A DNA stretch of 64,000 nucleotides, taken from the NCBI RefSeq assembly GCF_008312835.1, contig NZ_VSKS01000003.1, positions 186,001 to 250,000 on the forward strand, read 5' to 3'. Each line of letters opens with the position of its first letter. Positions within the stretch are counted from its first letter, which is position 1. Both the position numbers and the translations under genes were made by a program. The notes under the pieces are model-generated. The model had not been told where the DNA came from. It saw only the letters and a program-made list of their open reading frames with translations, and did not search any database. Shown piece after piece: positions 32,494 to 40,575 of this stretch. This stretch comes from Streptomyces marokkonensis (GTDB lineage: Bacteria > Actinomycetota > Actinomycetes > Streptomycetales > Streptomycetaceae).

Positions 32494-33237
32494 GTGAGCG
32501 GAGCCACGGGCGCCGGACCGACCGGTACCAGTACGGGAACGGATGGCGGTGGCCGTGGCTCCGCCGCGCGGGCGGCGGATCCGCACACGACCAATCTCAA
32601 AGCGATCAAGTCGCCCGCCAAGGACGCCTCCTCGTCCGACAGACAGGGATCCCAGGGGGGAACTGTGAGGGACACCCGAGGCCCGCAGCAGGCCGCGCCG
32701 GAGGGCGCCGCCGCTCAGACGGCCTCACCGCTGCCGGGGGAACGGCAGCCGCAGCAACAGGCGGGCCCGTACCACCCGCCGCAGGCCTACCCGGCGCAGG
32801 CGGGTACGGCGGCCGGCCAGACCGGCGCGGTACGGCGCCCGCGCACAGGGGCGCGCACCACCCCGCGCGTGCGCAAGGCGCGCCTGCGCGTGGCGAAGGC
32901 CGACCCGTGGTCGGTGATGAAGGTCAGCTTCCTGCTCTCCATCGCGCTCGGCATCTGCACGATCGTCGCGTCCGCGGTGCTGTGGATGGTCATGGACGCG
33001 ATGGGCGTGTTCTCGTCGGTCGGCGGCACGATCGCCGAGGCGACCGGGTCCAACGACTCGAACGGCTTCGACCTCCAGTCGTTCCTGTCGCTGCCCAACG
33101 TCCTGATGTTCACGACGATCATCGCGGTCATCGACGTCGTCCTGGCGACGGCCCTGGCCACGCTGGGCGCGTTCATCTACAACCTCTCCGCGGGCTTCGT
33201 GGGCGGCGTCGAGCTGACGCTGGCCGAGGACGAGTGA
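32494..33237 (+). CDS. DUF3566 membrane protein
   Basis: A 247-residue protein. The N-terminal ~125 residues are a Gly/Pro/Gln-rich disordered region. The DUF3566 domain then has two TM helices (near 145-170 and 205-235) separated by an extracytoplasmic loop, ending in GGVELTLAEDE. It follows gyrA by 18 bp and is conserved there in actinobacteria (Rv0007 in M. tuberculosis). Its role is unknown; a link to division or gyrase is only positional. Confidence 0.87.
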   Translation: MSGATGAGPTGTSTGTDGGGRGSAARAADPHTTNLKAIKSPAKDASSSDRQGSQGGTVRDTRGPQQAAPEGAAAQTASPLPGERQPQQQAGPYHPPQAYPAQAGTAAGQTGAVRRPRTGARTTPRVRKARLRVAKADPWSVMKVSFLLSIALGICTIVASAVLWMVMDAMGVFSSVGGTIAEATGSNDSNGFDLQSFLSLPNVLMFTTIIAVIDVVLATALATLGAFIYNLSAGFVGGVELTLAEDE

Positions 33238-33289
33238 CCTGCTCACCGCGCTTTCCCCGCCTGCACCGACGGTTCCCCGACAATCGATT

Positions 33290-33318
33290 TTGGGACTGCC
33301 CCGGTCGTGCGCTAATCT
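33290..33318 (+). promoter_or_regulatory. promoter of tRNA-Ile
   Basis: TTGGGA at 33290-33295, 17 bases, then TAATCT at 33313-33318, about 40 bp before the mature tRNA. Confidence 0.65.
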
Positions 33319-33358
33319 TCAGGAGTCAGCGCGCGGGACACATACCGCAGAGCGCGGC

Positions 33359-33435
33359 GGGGCTATAGCTCAGTTGGTTAGAGCGCATCCCTGATAAGGA
33401 TGAGGCCACAGGTTCAAATCCTGTTAGCCCCACCA
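33359..33435 (+). tRNA. tRNA-Ile (GAT)
   Basis: Acceptor GGGGCTA pairs with TAGCCCC. Anticodon GAT lies in CTGATAA, and the T-loop is GGTTCAAATC. Encoded CCA is at 33433-33435. It is a single tRNA next to gyrA, as in other actinobacteria. Confidence 0.97.
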
Positions 33436-33440
33436 GCGTA

Positions 33441-33470
33441 AGACCCCCAGTCGATCACGACTGGGGGTCT
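33441..33470 (+). terminator. terminator after tRNA-Ile
   Basis: A perfect 13-bp stem (AGACCCCCAGTCG with 33458-33470), an ATCA loop and trailing TTTGG. Confidence 0.88.
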
Positions 33471-33609
33471 TTGGCATCATCCACAGATGGTCCGTGGTTC
33501 CCGTGCCTCCGTGCCTATGCCCCGCCCTCGGAACTGTCCGCCGAGCCGGTTTCCGATGAAGCGCACGGACACTCCTCGGGGGCCGGGTCCGGGAACAGGC
33601 GGCAGCGCG

Positions 33610-33642
33610 AAGGCCCCCGTCGAGATGGCGACGGGGGCCTTT
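33610..33642. terminator. terminator downstream of the DUF6344-like gene
   Basis: A stem AGGCCCCCGTCG/CGACGGGGGCCT around a 6-base loop, with T-rich flanks on the plus strand and A-rich flanks on the left, so it could work in both directions. The stretch 33471-33743 holds no other credible gene. Confidence 0.7.
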
Positions 33643-33743
33643 CCGGTGCGGGGAGTCTTCGTCGTGCCGTGGTGCTGTACGCAAGTTCGCCAGGACTTCG
33701 GGAAGCAGCGACGGCGCGAGAAGGGCTCGGCAGTGGCCGGCGG

Positions 33744-34112
33744 TCAGCGCTGGAGCGGGATGCGTCCGGTGACGGGTTCCGGCCGGGAGGACGCCGTGTC
33801 GTCGGAGCAGTCCGCGGAGTCGGACTCCGCCGTCGTGTCCGACAGGGGGCGGTGCCGGCAACTCGGGGACTTGCCGTGGGCCTCGGCGTGGATGCGCTGT
33901 TTCATCGTGGGGGGCAGGGCCTTGACCAGTGACCAGGACCAGAGGGGCGTGGCCGGCGCCGGCGTCCTGGGTGCGCTGTCGCTGTTGCGCGCCTTCTCGG
34001 TCTGCGGTACCGCCGCCGAGGCGGTCGTGGTGATGAGTCCGAGCGCCGTGCACAGCGCGAGGAAGGCGGTGACGATGGCGTTCCACAGCTTCATGACCTT
34101 GTTCCGGGCCAT
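33744..34112 (-). CDS. small secreted protein, DUF6344-like
   Basis: A 122-residue protein. A signal peptide covers about 1-34 (basic MARNKVMKLW, hydrophobic core, TTASAA). A mature part follows with a conserved-looking segment WSLVKALPPTMKQRIHAEAHGKSPSC, two Cys and a Ser/Thr-rich tail. GAGGGG precedes the ATG. From memory this resembles a Streptomyces-only family (DUF6344) found between tRNA-Ile and the DLW-39 gene. No function is known. Confidence 0.7.
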   Translation of the reverse strand: MARNKVMKLWNAIVTAFLALCTALGLITTTASAAVPQTEKARNSDSAPRTPAPATPLWSWSLVKALPPTMKQRIHAEAHGKSPSCRHRPLSDTTAESDSADCSDDTASSRPEPVTGRIPLQR

Positions 34113-34451
34113 GGCCCCTCACTTTCGGGTTGGGCGATTTGCGTACTTTCCTCATGATGTGTATGAGGGCCGCGAAGTGGTGGACCGACGCCCGTGGCGC
34201 GTGGATGTTCAGATGAACACCACTCGGATGGGTGCATGAGGGTCGAAAACGTGGGAAGGCAGGAGGGAAGGCGTCAAAGTGACCATCCGTGAAGGTGTGA
34301 TCACTCTCCGGCCGGATCGCGGTACTCCGCTTCTACTGCGCCGGACGCAGGGGCAGTTCGAGGAGTCGACGCAGGTCACCGATCGGTATCGACCGGTGTG
34401 TATAGTCGGGCGCCAGAGGTCCCCTACGTCAACGAAAGACGAGGTCGCGCG
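34113..34451. promoter_or_regulatory. divergent intergenic region with DLW-39 promoter
   Basis: A gap of 339 bp. TATAGT at 34401-34406 is a good -10 hexamer about 46 bp before the DLW-39 start. The left side must carry the promoter of the minus-strand secreted protein. No hairpin or ORF of note was seen. Confidence 0.5.
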
Positions 34452-34580
34452 GTGAAGAAGCTTCTCCTGGTCGCACTGGCCGCCATCGGCGGGCTCCTCG
34501 TGTACCGCCAGATCCAGGCGGATCGCGCCGAGCAGGATCTGTGGACGGAGGCGACTGACTCCGTGCCCACGGGTTCGTGA
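34452..34580 (+). CDS. DLW-39 family small membrane protein
   Basis: A 42-residue protein: MKKLLLVALAAIGGLLVYRQ, then an acidic helix containing the family motif DLW (AEQDLWTEATD). The GTG at 34452 is chosen over the longer frame from 34398, which lies in the promoter. It is an actinobacterial family of unknown function that often sits near gyrA. Confidence 0.85.
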   Translation: MKKLLLVALAAIGGLLVYRQIQADRAEQDLWTEATDSVPTGS

Positions 34581-34603
34581 GCCCCGGTATCCGACGCTGA
34601 ACA

Positions 34604-34631
34604 GACCCCGGCCGCACTCGCGGTCGGGGTT
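34604..34631 (+). terminator. terminator after the DLW-39 gene
   Basis: An 11-bp stem ACCCCGGCCGC/GCGGTCGGGGT with one mismatch, followed by TTTTGT. Confidence 0.8.
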
Positions 34632-34724
34632 TTGTGTGTGGCGGAGGGCCTTGTGGACCGGCTTCGTCCACGGGGCAGGATGGGCGACACGGTGCGACGT
34701 CCGGGCAGCGACGAGGGGTGGCGC

Positions 34725-36065
34725 GTGAGGGGATGGGCGTGTACGGCGCGGGGGCGGGCGGAATCCCGGCCCCGCCGGCGACCGGCCGCGGGATGCGTGG
34801 GCGTGGCGGTCGTGCTGGGGCTGGGAGGCGTTCTGCCGGGGCAGACGGCGGCCGCGGCCGCCGGGAGTGCCGGGACGGCCGGAAGCTACGCCTTCGCCGA
34901 GGACGCGCGGAGCATCGACGGTGCGGTGACCACCGCTGACGCCGTGGAACTGGTGCCGGGCCGGACCTACCGGAGCACGCTGCCGACGACCGGCACGACC
35001 TACTACCGCCTGGAACTCGACGACACCAGCACCCTCTACGCCTCCGCCACCGCCGTCCCCCCGGCCGGCCGCGACAGCTCCGTCATCGACGGCCTCAAGG
35101 TGTCCGTGCAGAACGGCGACGGCCGCTCCTGCGATGCGGACACGGCGACCTTCGGTGCCGGCGGCAGCCCGCATCCGGTCGCCGCGTGGGCCATGCGGGA
35201 GATCTCCCCCAGGAGATCCCTGTGCAAGGACGCCGGTACGTACTACCTCACCGTCGAACGCGCCGACCCGGACGGAAAGGGCTCCTCCCCCGGCCCCTGG
35301 GAGATCGAGCTCACCGCGGTGTCGGAGCCGGCGCTGGAGGAACCCGGTCCGACGGAGGCGCCCGAGGAGTGGAACTCCGCCCCGCCCCGCCCCGTGACGG
35401 GGGAGCCGGAACGGCGCCCGGGCGGTGGGGGGTTCGCCGAGGCCACCCCCCTCGGCCAGGGAGTGTGGCGGGACGACATACGCCCCGGCCAGACCCTCTT
35501 CTACAAGGTCCCCGTCGACTGGGGACAGCAGCTCCACACCACCGCCGAACTGGGCAGTGCGGGCTCGGCCGGCCGCGGCTTCGTCGCCGCCGCGCTGGAC
35601 CTGGACCTGTACAACCCCGCCCGCGGCCACGTCGAGGACCTGGGCGTCGGCTACGACGGCGGCCAGAAGTCGAAGAGCCTGGCCCCCCTGCCGCCGGTGG
35701 CGTACGCCAATCGCCACGCCCCCGGCCGGCAGGTCGCGGCGGTGCGTTTCGCCGGTTCGTACTACCTCGTCGCGCACCTCTCGGCAGAGGTCGCGGACGA
35801 CTTCGGCGACGCTCCCGTCCCGCTGACCCTGCGGGTGCGGCTGAGCGGTGCCGCACAGGAGGGACCCGGGTACGCGGGGCGGTCCGTGCCGTCGGGCCTC
35901 TTCACGGTCACGGAGGAGGACCGGGAGGCGGCCGCCGAAGGCGGGGCGGCGGGCGGCGACGCCGTGTACCGGGCGCTGGCGGTCGGCGGCATCGGTGCCG
36001 GGAGCGCGTTGCTGGCGGGGCTCGGTGTCTGGACCCTGGTGGCTCGGCGGCGGGCCCTTCCGTAG
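34725..36065 (+). CDS. secreted, C-terminally membrane-anchored protein of unknown function
   Basis: A 446-residue protein. A signal peptide lies at about 15-48 (Arg-rich start, VGVAVVLGLGGVLPGQTAAAAA). A large extracytoplasmic part has two similar beta-rich segments, each containing a YYRLEL/LFYKVPV-type strand, with a Pro/Glu-rich hinge near 205-245. A TM helix at about 415-437 is followed by RRRALP. Two Cys (in CDADTATFG and SLCKDAGTYYL) could form a disulfide. The GTG at 34725 with GAGGGG is preferred; an ATG at 34680 is in frame. It is convergent with the Ser/Thr kinase at 36077. Confidence 0.7.
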   Translation: MRGWACTARGRAESRPRRRPAAGCVGVAVVLGLGGVLPGQTAAAAAGSAGTAGSYAFAEDARSIDGAVTTADAVELVPGRTYRSTLPTTGTTYYRLELDDTSTLYASATAVPPAGRDSSVIDGLKVSVQNGDGRSCDADTATFGAGGSPHPVAAWAMREISPRRSLCKDAGTYYLTVERADPDGKGSSPGPWEIELTAVSEPALEEPGPTEAPEEWNSAPPRPVTGEPERRPGGGGFAEATPLGQGVWRDDIRPGQTLFYKVPVDWGQQLHTTAELGSAGSAGRGFVAAALDLDLYNPARGHVEDLGVGYDGGQKSKSLAPLPPVAYANRHAPGRQVAAVRFAGSYYLVAHLSAEVADDFGDAPVPLTLRVRLSGAAQEGPGYAGRSVPSGLFTVTEEDREAAAEGGAAGGDAVYRALAVGGIGAGSALLAGLGVWTLVARRRALP

Positions 36066-36076
36066 GCCGCGGTGGC

Positions 36077-37798
36077 TCAGATGCGGGTGAGGGCCCAGAA
36101 CCCCACGGCGTAGCAGGCCAGGGCCAGCAGGAGGACGGGGACGGCCAGCCGCGCCGGAGGGCCGGGCCGGCGGCTGCGCCGGCGGTGGGAGCGAGGGCCG
36201 GCCGCGCCGTGCCGCGGCATCGGTCTGCCCGGACGCGGAACCTGCGGGCCCTGGGCGGTGTATTCAGCAGTAGAGGCGTCGGGATACGCGGACGGCCGTG
36301 GCAGGGGGGAGCGCAGCGGATGAGTGGGGTCGTGCGGGGAGACGTAGGGGGCGGCGTCGGCGGGCCGGTGCCGCGCGCCGTCCGGGGGCTGTTCCGGGGC
36401 CTGGGGAGGCTGAGGGGCGTGTGCCGGAGCCTGCGGGGCGGGCACGGGGGAGGAGGTGACCGTGGCCTGGGGCGGCGGGAGGGGGAAGCTGCCGGTGTCC
36501 GACATGCCGGCCGGCTGCGGGAAGGATCCGGACGACGCCGTGGGGGAGGCGCCGCCGCTCCGACGCGGATCGCCGGGGACGGCACTCCCGCGGCTGCCTG
36601 TGTCGCGGTCCGGACCCACCGGCCCCGGCCCCGGCTCGGTTCCGGCTCCGCCGGGCTCACCGGGCTCACCGGGCTCACCGGGGCCCGCTGCCGGGACAGG
36701 CCGGGCGGACACGGGGGCGGCCAGGGCACCGGAGGCGTCCGTGGCGCTCGTGCCCCGGTTCGATGCGGAGGGCGCGGCATCGTCTCCCCCGGCCGTTCCG
36801 GCGACCACGCCCTGCGCCGGGCCGGCCTCTCCGGACCCGGGAAGGGACGTCGCCCCGGGTCCGTGTTCCTCCGTGGCCGTACCGCCCCCGCCGGCCGGTC
36901 GCGCGCCCGAGGCCCGCTGCAGCGGGCCGTCAGCGGCGAAGCCCGGGGGCAGCGGCCCCAGCTGGTCGAAGATCTCGATCAGTTCGTCGTCGGGGCCGGG
37001 TTCCGGCAGCAGCTCCGCGGCCGCGGCGAGCGCCTTGCGGGCCCCGGTGGCCGTGCGGAACCGCGCCTGGGGATCCGGCTGGAGCAGCGTGGCCACGACC
37101 TGCCACAGCGGCCCGGGGATGCCCTGGGGGGCGCCCGGTGTCCCGTGGTCGGCGAAGTACTGGATGAGGGCCTTGGTGTCCGGCTTGGCGCCCTCGAGCA
37201 GATACAGAGCCACCAGGCCCACGGCGAACAGGTCGGAGGGGAAGTCGGGTTCGGAGCCCATCATCTGCTCCGGCGCGAGATATCCCGGCGTGCCCACGAC
37301 CAGGTTGGTCTCCGTCAGCCGGGGTTCGCCCAGCCGCATCGCGATGCCGAAGTCGGACAGCCGCAGTCGCGGCCTGCCCGTGCCGGTGGCCTCCAGGAGC
37401 ACGTTGGCGGGCTTGATGTCGCGGTGCACGACGTCTTCCGCGTGCACCGCGGCGAGCCCCGCGAGCAGCTGGTCGAGCAGGGTGCAGACGAAGGCCGGCG
37501 GCAGGGGGCCGTAGTCGCCGACCAGGTGGACCAGGGAACCGCCGGTGACCAGGTCCATGGTGAACAGGACCTTGTCGTCGTCGGCGGCCCAGCTGGTGGG
37601 AGCCAGGACATGGGGGTGGTCGATGCGCAGAGCCTGCTCGCGGACGAAGCGGAGGAGGGAGTGGGCGTCGCTCTGCAGCAGGACCTTGGCGGCCACATAA
37701 CGGCGGCGGCGGTGGTCCCAGGCGCGCCAGACGGCACCGACACCACCGCGTCCGATCGGATCGACCAGTTCGTACCGGCCGGCGAAGACCTCACCCAT
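36077..37798 (-). CDS. membrane serine/threonine protein kinase
   Basis: A 573-residue Hanks-type kinase with all key residues: GRGGVGAV (16-23), K38, HRDIKPAN with D127, DFG at 149-151, and APEQ after a GTPGYL activation segment. Residues ~290-540 are a long disordered linker rich in Pro, Gly and Ser, including a GEPGEPGEPG repeat. One TM helix close to the C-terminus is followed by only a few residues. There is no PASTA or other sensor domain. The substrate is unknown; it is distinct from the PknB at 45919. Confidence 0.9.
   Translation of the reverse strand: MGEVFAGRYELVDPIGRGGVGAVWRAWDHRRRRYVAAKVLLQSDAHSLLRFVREQALRIDHPHVLAPTSWAADDDKVLFTMDLVTGGSLVHLVGDYGPLPPAFVCTLLDQLLAGLAAVHAEDVVHRDIKPANVLLEATGTGRPRLRLSDFGIAMRLGEPRLTETNLVVGTPGYLAPEQMMGSEPDFPSDLFAVGLVALYLLEGAKPDTKALIQYFADHGTPGAPQGIPGPLWQVVATLLQPDPQARFRTATGARKALAAAAELLPEPGPDDELIEIFDQLGPLPPGFAADGPLQRASGARPAGGGGTATEEHGPGATSLPGSGEAGPAQGVVAGTAGGDDAAPSASNRGTSATDASGALAAPVSARPVPAAGPGEPGEPGEPGGAGTEPGPGPVGPDRDTGSRGSAVPGDPRRSGGASPTASSGSFPQPAGMSDTGSFPLPPPQATVTSSPVPAPQAPAHAPQPPQAPEQPPDGARHRPADAAPYVSPHDPTHPLRSPLPRPSAYPDASTAEYTAQGPQVPRPGRPMPRHGAAGPRSHRRRSRRPGPPARLAVPVLLLALACYAVGFWALTRI
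36651..36686. repeat. 9-bp tandem repeat in the kinase linker
   Basis: About three to four copies of CCGGGCTCA coding on the minus strand for Gly-Glu-Pro repeats. Copy number is likely to vary between strains. Confidence 0.8.
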
Positions 37799-37973
37799 GG
37801 CTGTGCGTCGCTCCTCCCCCTGCGGTGTCCCCCAGTCACTCCCCCTCGGCGAGCGATACGACTCCCCTCGCGCCCCTGATCTCTCTCCTGCGTCCTCGGC
37901 TCCCTCAGGTCGCCCGCCCCCAGGCTTCCCGCGGGTCCCCGGCAGCCGCCCCCTTCGGCCACCGGGCGGGAGA

Positions 37974-38522
37974 TCAGTTCTGGTGCGACTGGTAGTGCGT
38001 GACCGCGTCGGACGTCCGGCCGGCGCCGTAGACGCGCAGGAACTCCGCCAGTTCGGGGTGGGTGGGGGCGAGGGTGTCGGCGGCCTCGATGATGTCGCCG
38101 GCGGCCGCCACCGAGCGCAGCAGGGACTGGATCTCGCGGACCACCCGCTTGACCGTGGGCGCTCCCGAACTGCTCGTCGTCTGCGTGGTGTTGCTGAGCA
38201 CCGAACCCCCCTGGGACTTCTTGATCTCCTCCATGCGCTCGGTCGCCTCGGCCGCGCTGACGCTGCCGTCCGCGACCTGCCCCGCCAGGTCCTGCAGCAG
38301 CTGCACCCGCTGCACCACCGCGGGATTTCCGATCTTCGCCCGCTGGCCGCTCATCAGCTGCGACAGCATCGGCGCGGACAGTCCCAGTACCCCCGCGAGA
38401 CGAGCCTGGTTGAGGCCCAGGTCGTCTATGAGCCTACGGAAGAGCGCCCCCAGCGGCTCCCCATACCAATTCCGCTGCAGTTCCCGCGCTCTGGCGGTGG
38501 CTTCCTGCTGTGCGGCGTCCAT
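37974..38522 (-). CDS. XRE-type helix-turn-helix DNA-binding protein
   Basis: A 182-residue protein. A Cro/C1-type HTH sits near residues 25-60 (LNQARLAGVLGLSAPMLSQLMSGQRAKIGNP). A coiled or helical middle part and a C-terminal helical region (VVREIQSLLRSVAAAGDIIEAADTLAPTHPELAEFLRVYG) follow. ATG 38522 was chosen because GGGGAGA lies 6 bases upstream; the frame continues to 38582 without a ribosome site. It is conserved next to tRNA-Ala in Streptomyces. Target genes are unknown. Confidence 0.82.
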   Translation of the reverse strand: MDAAQQEATARARELQRNWYGEPLGALFRRLIDDLGLNQARLAGVLGLSAPMLSQLMSGQRAKIGNPAVVQRVQLLQDLAGQVADGSVSAAEATERMEEIKKSQGGSVLSNTTQTTSSSGAPTVKRVVREIQSLLRSVAAAGDIIEAADTLAPTHPELAEFLRVYGAGRTSDAVTHYQSHQN

Positions 38523-38703
38523 TGCGTCTCCCCATCGCTTCCCCATGAACTGCGGTTCGCTAGAGCGAACCACGCCGAGCATCTTACGGAGAGTGGTCGG
38601 TCACGGGGACCCCCAATCTTTTTGCGGAATCCCCGGGGGGACCCGGTACTCTGGTTCCGGGCGCCCACCAGGATGTGTTCTTCCGGGTGGACGCTTTCCT
38701 TCC

Positions 38704-38776
38704 GGGGCCTTAGCTCAGTTGGTAGAGCGCTGTCTTTGCATGGCAGATGTCAGGGGTTCGACTCCCCTAGGCTCCA
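38704..38776 (+). tRNA. tRNA-Ala (TGC)
   Basis: Acceptor GGGGCCT/AGGCTCC with one G-T pair. Anticodon TGC lies in TTTGCAT, and the T-arm is GGGGTTCGACTCCCC. CCA is not encoded. TTGCGG (38622) and TACTCT (38647-38652) form a possible promoter with a 19-base spacer. Confidence 0.97.
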
Positions 38777-38781
38777 CACCT

Positions 38782-38820
38782 GGACCCCTCCCACCTGCGG
38801 AAACGCGGTGGGAGGGGTCC
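38782..38820 (+). terminator. terminator after tRNA-Ala
   Basis: A perfect 14-bp stem, GGACCCCTCCCACC (38782-38795) with 38807-38820, loop of 11. It ends directly at a parS site. Confidence 0.85.
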
Positions 38821-38821
38821 T

Positions 38822-38835
38822 GTTTCACGTGAAAC
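38822..38835. other. parS: parS site between two terminators
   Basis: Perfect GTTTCACGTGAAAC, one base from the tRNA-Ala terminator and abutting the stem of the next terminator. Confidence 0.92.
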
Positions 38836-38882
38836 GGCGCGGTGGGGCAGAAGACCCTCAAGTCTTCTGCCCCACCGCGCCG
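38835..38882 (-). terminator. terminator of the DUF5324 gene
   Basis: A 21-bp perfect stem (38835-38855 with 38862-38882; core GGTGGGGCAGAAGAC) with a 6-base loop. Confidence 0.88.
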
Positions 38883-38898
38883 TTGGTGCAGTCGCGCC

Positions 38899-39597
38899 TC
38901 AGGGCTCGTCGCGCCTGGCGGCCTCCTCCGCGGCCTCCTTGGCTTCGACCTCGGGGTCGAGCGCGCTCAGGTCGCTGCCGTCCACCGACGTCAGCTTGGT
39001 CGAGCCCGACACATCCGTCGCGGCCGGCGGTTCCACCAGCCAGTCCGGGTTGGTCTGCTTGTCCCACCACTTCCAGACGGCGAAGGCACCGCCTGCCACG
39101 GCGCCCAGGATCAGGACCTTCCTGGCGGCACGACCGGCCCTCGCCCGCCGCTGCTGCTTGCGGATGATCTTCTGGATCTGCTCGGCCGACACTTGGCCCC
39201 GCAGGGCGGCCAGTGCGGCGGCACTGCGGGCCGCTGCCTCCTCCCTCGCGGGACCGGCGGCGGCCACCGCCTGCTCGAGCATCGGCCGGGAGTACTCCGC
39301 CGCCTGCCGAGCGGCCATGCGTGTGCGGATGGCGGCCTGCTGGGCGGCCTTGTCGACCTTCGGCGGCACATGCGTCCGGGCCTGTTCCACATAGGGCTGC
39401 ACATGGGCGCCGTAGTGGACGCGAGCCTGTCCTGCGGCCTGCGTCACCTTGGGCGCCAGCCGTACGCGGGCCTCCTGTGCGTAGTGCGCGGCCCTGACCT
39501 TGGCCGTGTCGGCGTAGGGCGCCACCGCTTCCGCGGCGTGCAGCACGCTGTCCTTCGCCGAACCGGTCGCGGCGCGCACGCTGTCGATGCGGGTCAC
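38899..39597 (-). CDS. DUF5324 family protein
   Basis: A 232-residue protein. The N-terminal ~150 residues are an Ala/Arg/Gln-rich, nearly continuous set of helices with repeating hydrophobic spacing (apolipoprotein-like). A basic KQQRRARAGRAARK patch and one TM helix near 160-178 follow, with an acidic tail after that. The GTG at 39597 has a perfect AGGAGG upstream. It is a Streptomyces family of unknown function. Confidence 0.78.
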   Translation of the reverse strand: MTRIDSVRAATGSAKDSVLHAAEAVAPYADTAKVRAAHYAQEARVRLAPKVTQAAGQARVHYGAHVQPYVEQARTHVPPKVDKAAQQAAIRTRMAARQAAEYSRPMLEQAVAAAGPAREEAAARSAAALAALRGQVSAEQIQKIIRKQQRRARAGRAARKVLILGAVAGGAFAVWKWWDKQTNPDWLVEPPAATDVSGSTKLTSVDGSDLSALDPEVEAKEAAEEAARRDEP

Positions 39598-39937
39598 GGG
39601 TTCCTCCTCCTCGGTGGCGTACGGTATTTCGACTTTCCACCCTTTTACGGATCATGCCTGCCGGGTCGCTCCGGGGCATGCGCGGACGGGCATACGGGTG
39701 CCGGTGAAGCTGATCGATTGCGATGTCGAGTGCGATAGCGGATGAATCCGGGGCAACGGGAGCTTGTCGTCGACAATGCCACGGATCGTCGCCGGGCGCC
39801 CCCGCCACGGGAGGACTCGGCCCGTTTTCCGCAAGCCGAACGGCCCTGCAGCCCTCCTTGTGAACGGAGGCCGGGCGACTGGGCGTCCCGTCCGTGCGAG
39901 GATCAGGGAGTCACGGAAAGACAACGGAAGGCACATC
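39598..39937. promoter_or_regulatory. divergent intergenic region, DUF5324 gene / cyclophilin
   Basis: A gap of 340 bp carrying the two outward promoters. Base composition is a little less GC-rich near 39620-39660 and 39700-39740. No hairpin, box cluster or credible ORF was seen. Confidence 0.4.
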
Positions 39938-40465
39938 GTGGCTGAGCAGCTCTACGCCACCCTGAAGACCAATCACGGCGACATCGAGGTCCGGCTCTTC
40001 CCGAACCACGCGCCGATCACGGTCAAGAACTTCGTCGAGCTCGCCAAGGGCGAGCGGGAGTGGACCCACCCCCAGACCGGTAAGAAGTCCACGGACAAGC
40101 TCTACGACGGCACGGTCTTCCACCGGGTGATCAGTGGCTTCATGATCCAGGGCGGGGACCCGCTGGGCAACGGCACCGGTGGACCCGGCTACCAGTTCGA
40201 AGACGAGTTCCACCCGGACCTGCGCTTCGACAAGCCCTACCTGCTGGCGATGGCCAACGCCGGTCCGGGCACCAACGGCTCGCAGTTCTTCATCACCGTC
40301 TCCCCGACGGCGTGGCTGAACCGCAAGCACACCATCTTCGGTGAGGTCACCGACGCCGCGAGCCAGAAGGTCATCGACACCATCGCGTCGACGCAGACCA
40401 ACCCGCGCACCGACCGCCCGCTGAACGACGTGGTGATCGAGGCGGTCGAGATCCGCGAGGGCTGA
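39938..40465 (+). CDS. ppiA: cyclophilin-type peptidyl-prolyl cis-trans isomerase
   Basis: A 175-residue cytoplasmic PPIase that speeds proline isomerisation during folding. Family hallmarks are present: FHRVISGFMIQGGDPLGNGTGGPGY with the catalytic Arg, LAMANAGPGTNGSQFFITV, and WLNRKHTIFGEV. The GTG at 39938 follows GGAAGG; the frame upstream is leader. There is no signal peptide. Confidence 0.95.
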   Translation: MAEQLYATLKTNHGDIEVRLFPNHAPITVKNFVELAKGEREWTHPQTGKKSTDKLYDGTVFHRVISGFMIQGGDPLGNGTGGPGYQFEDEFHPDLRFDKPYLLAMANAGPGTNGSQFFITVSPTAWLNRKHTIFGEVTDAASQKVIDTIASTQTNPRTDRPLNDVVIEAVEIREG

Positions 40466-40516
40466 GTACCTCGTCCCCTCCCCGGGGTGCGAAAAGCCCG
40501 TGAAGGGAACCAAACG

Positions 40517-40555
40517 CCCCGCTCGTCCGTAAGGATGGGCGGGGCGGGGCTTTTC
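40517..40555 (+). terminator. terminator after the cyclophilin gene
   Basis: A 12-bp stem CCCCGCTCGTCC/GGATGGGCGGGG with G-T pairs, a GTAA loop, then CGGGGC and TTTT. Confidence 0.65.
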
Positions 40556-40575
40556 CACACGACCTAGGGGATCCC

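Noticed and set aside
36651-36686. Possible CRISPR or regulatory repeat
   Set aside because: It is a 9-bp in-frame Gly-Glu-Pro coding repeat in the kinase linker, without spacers.
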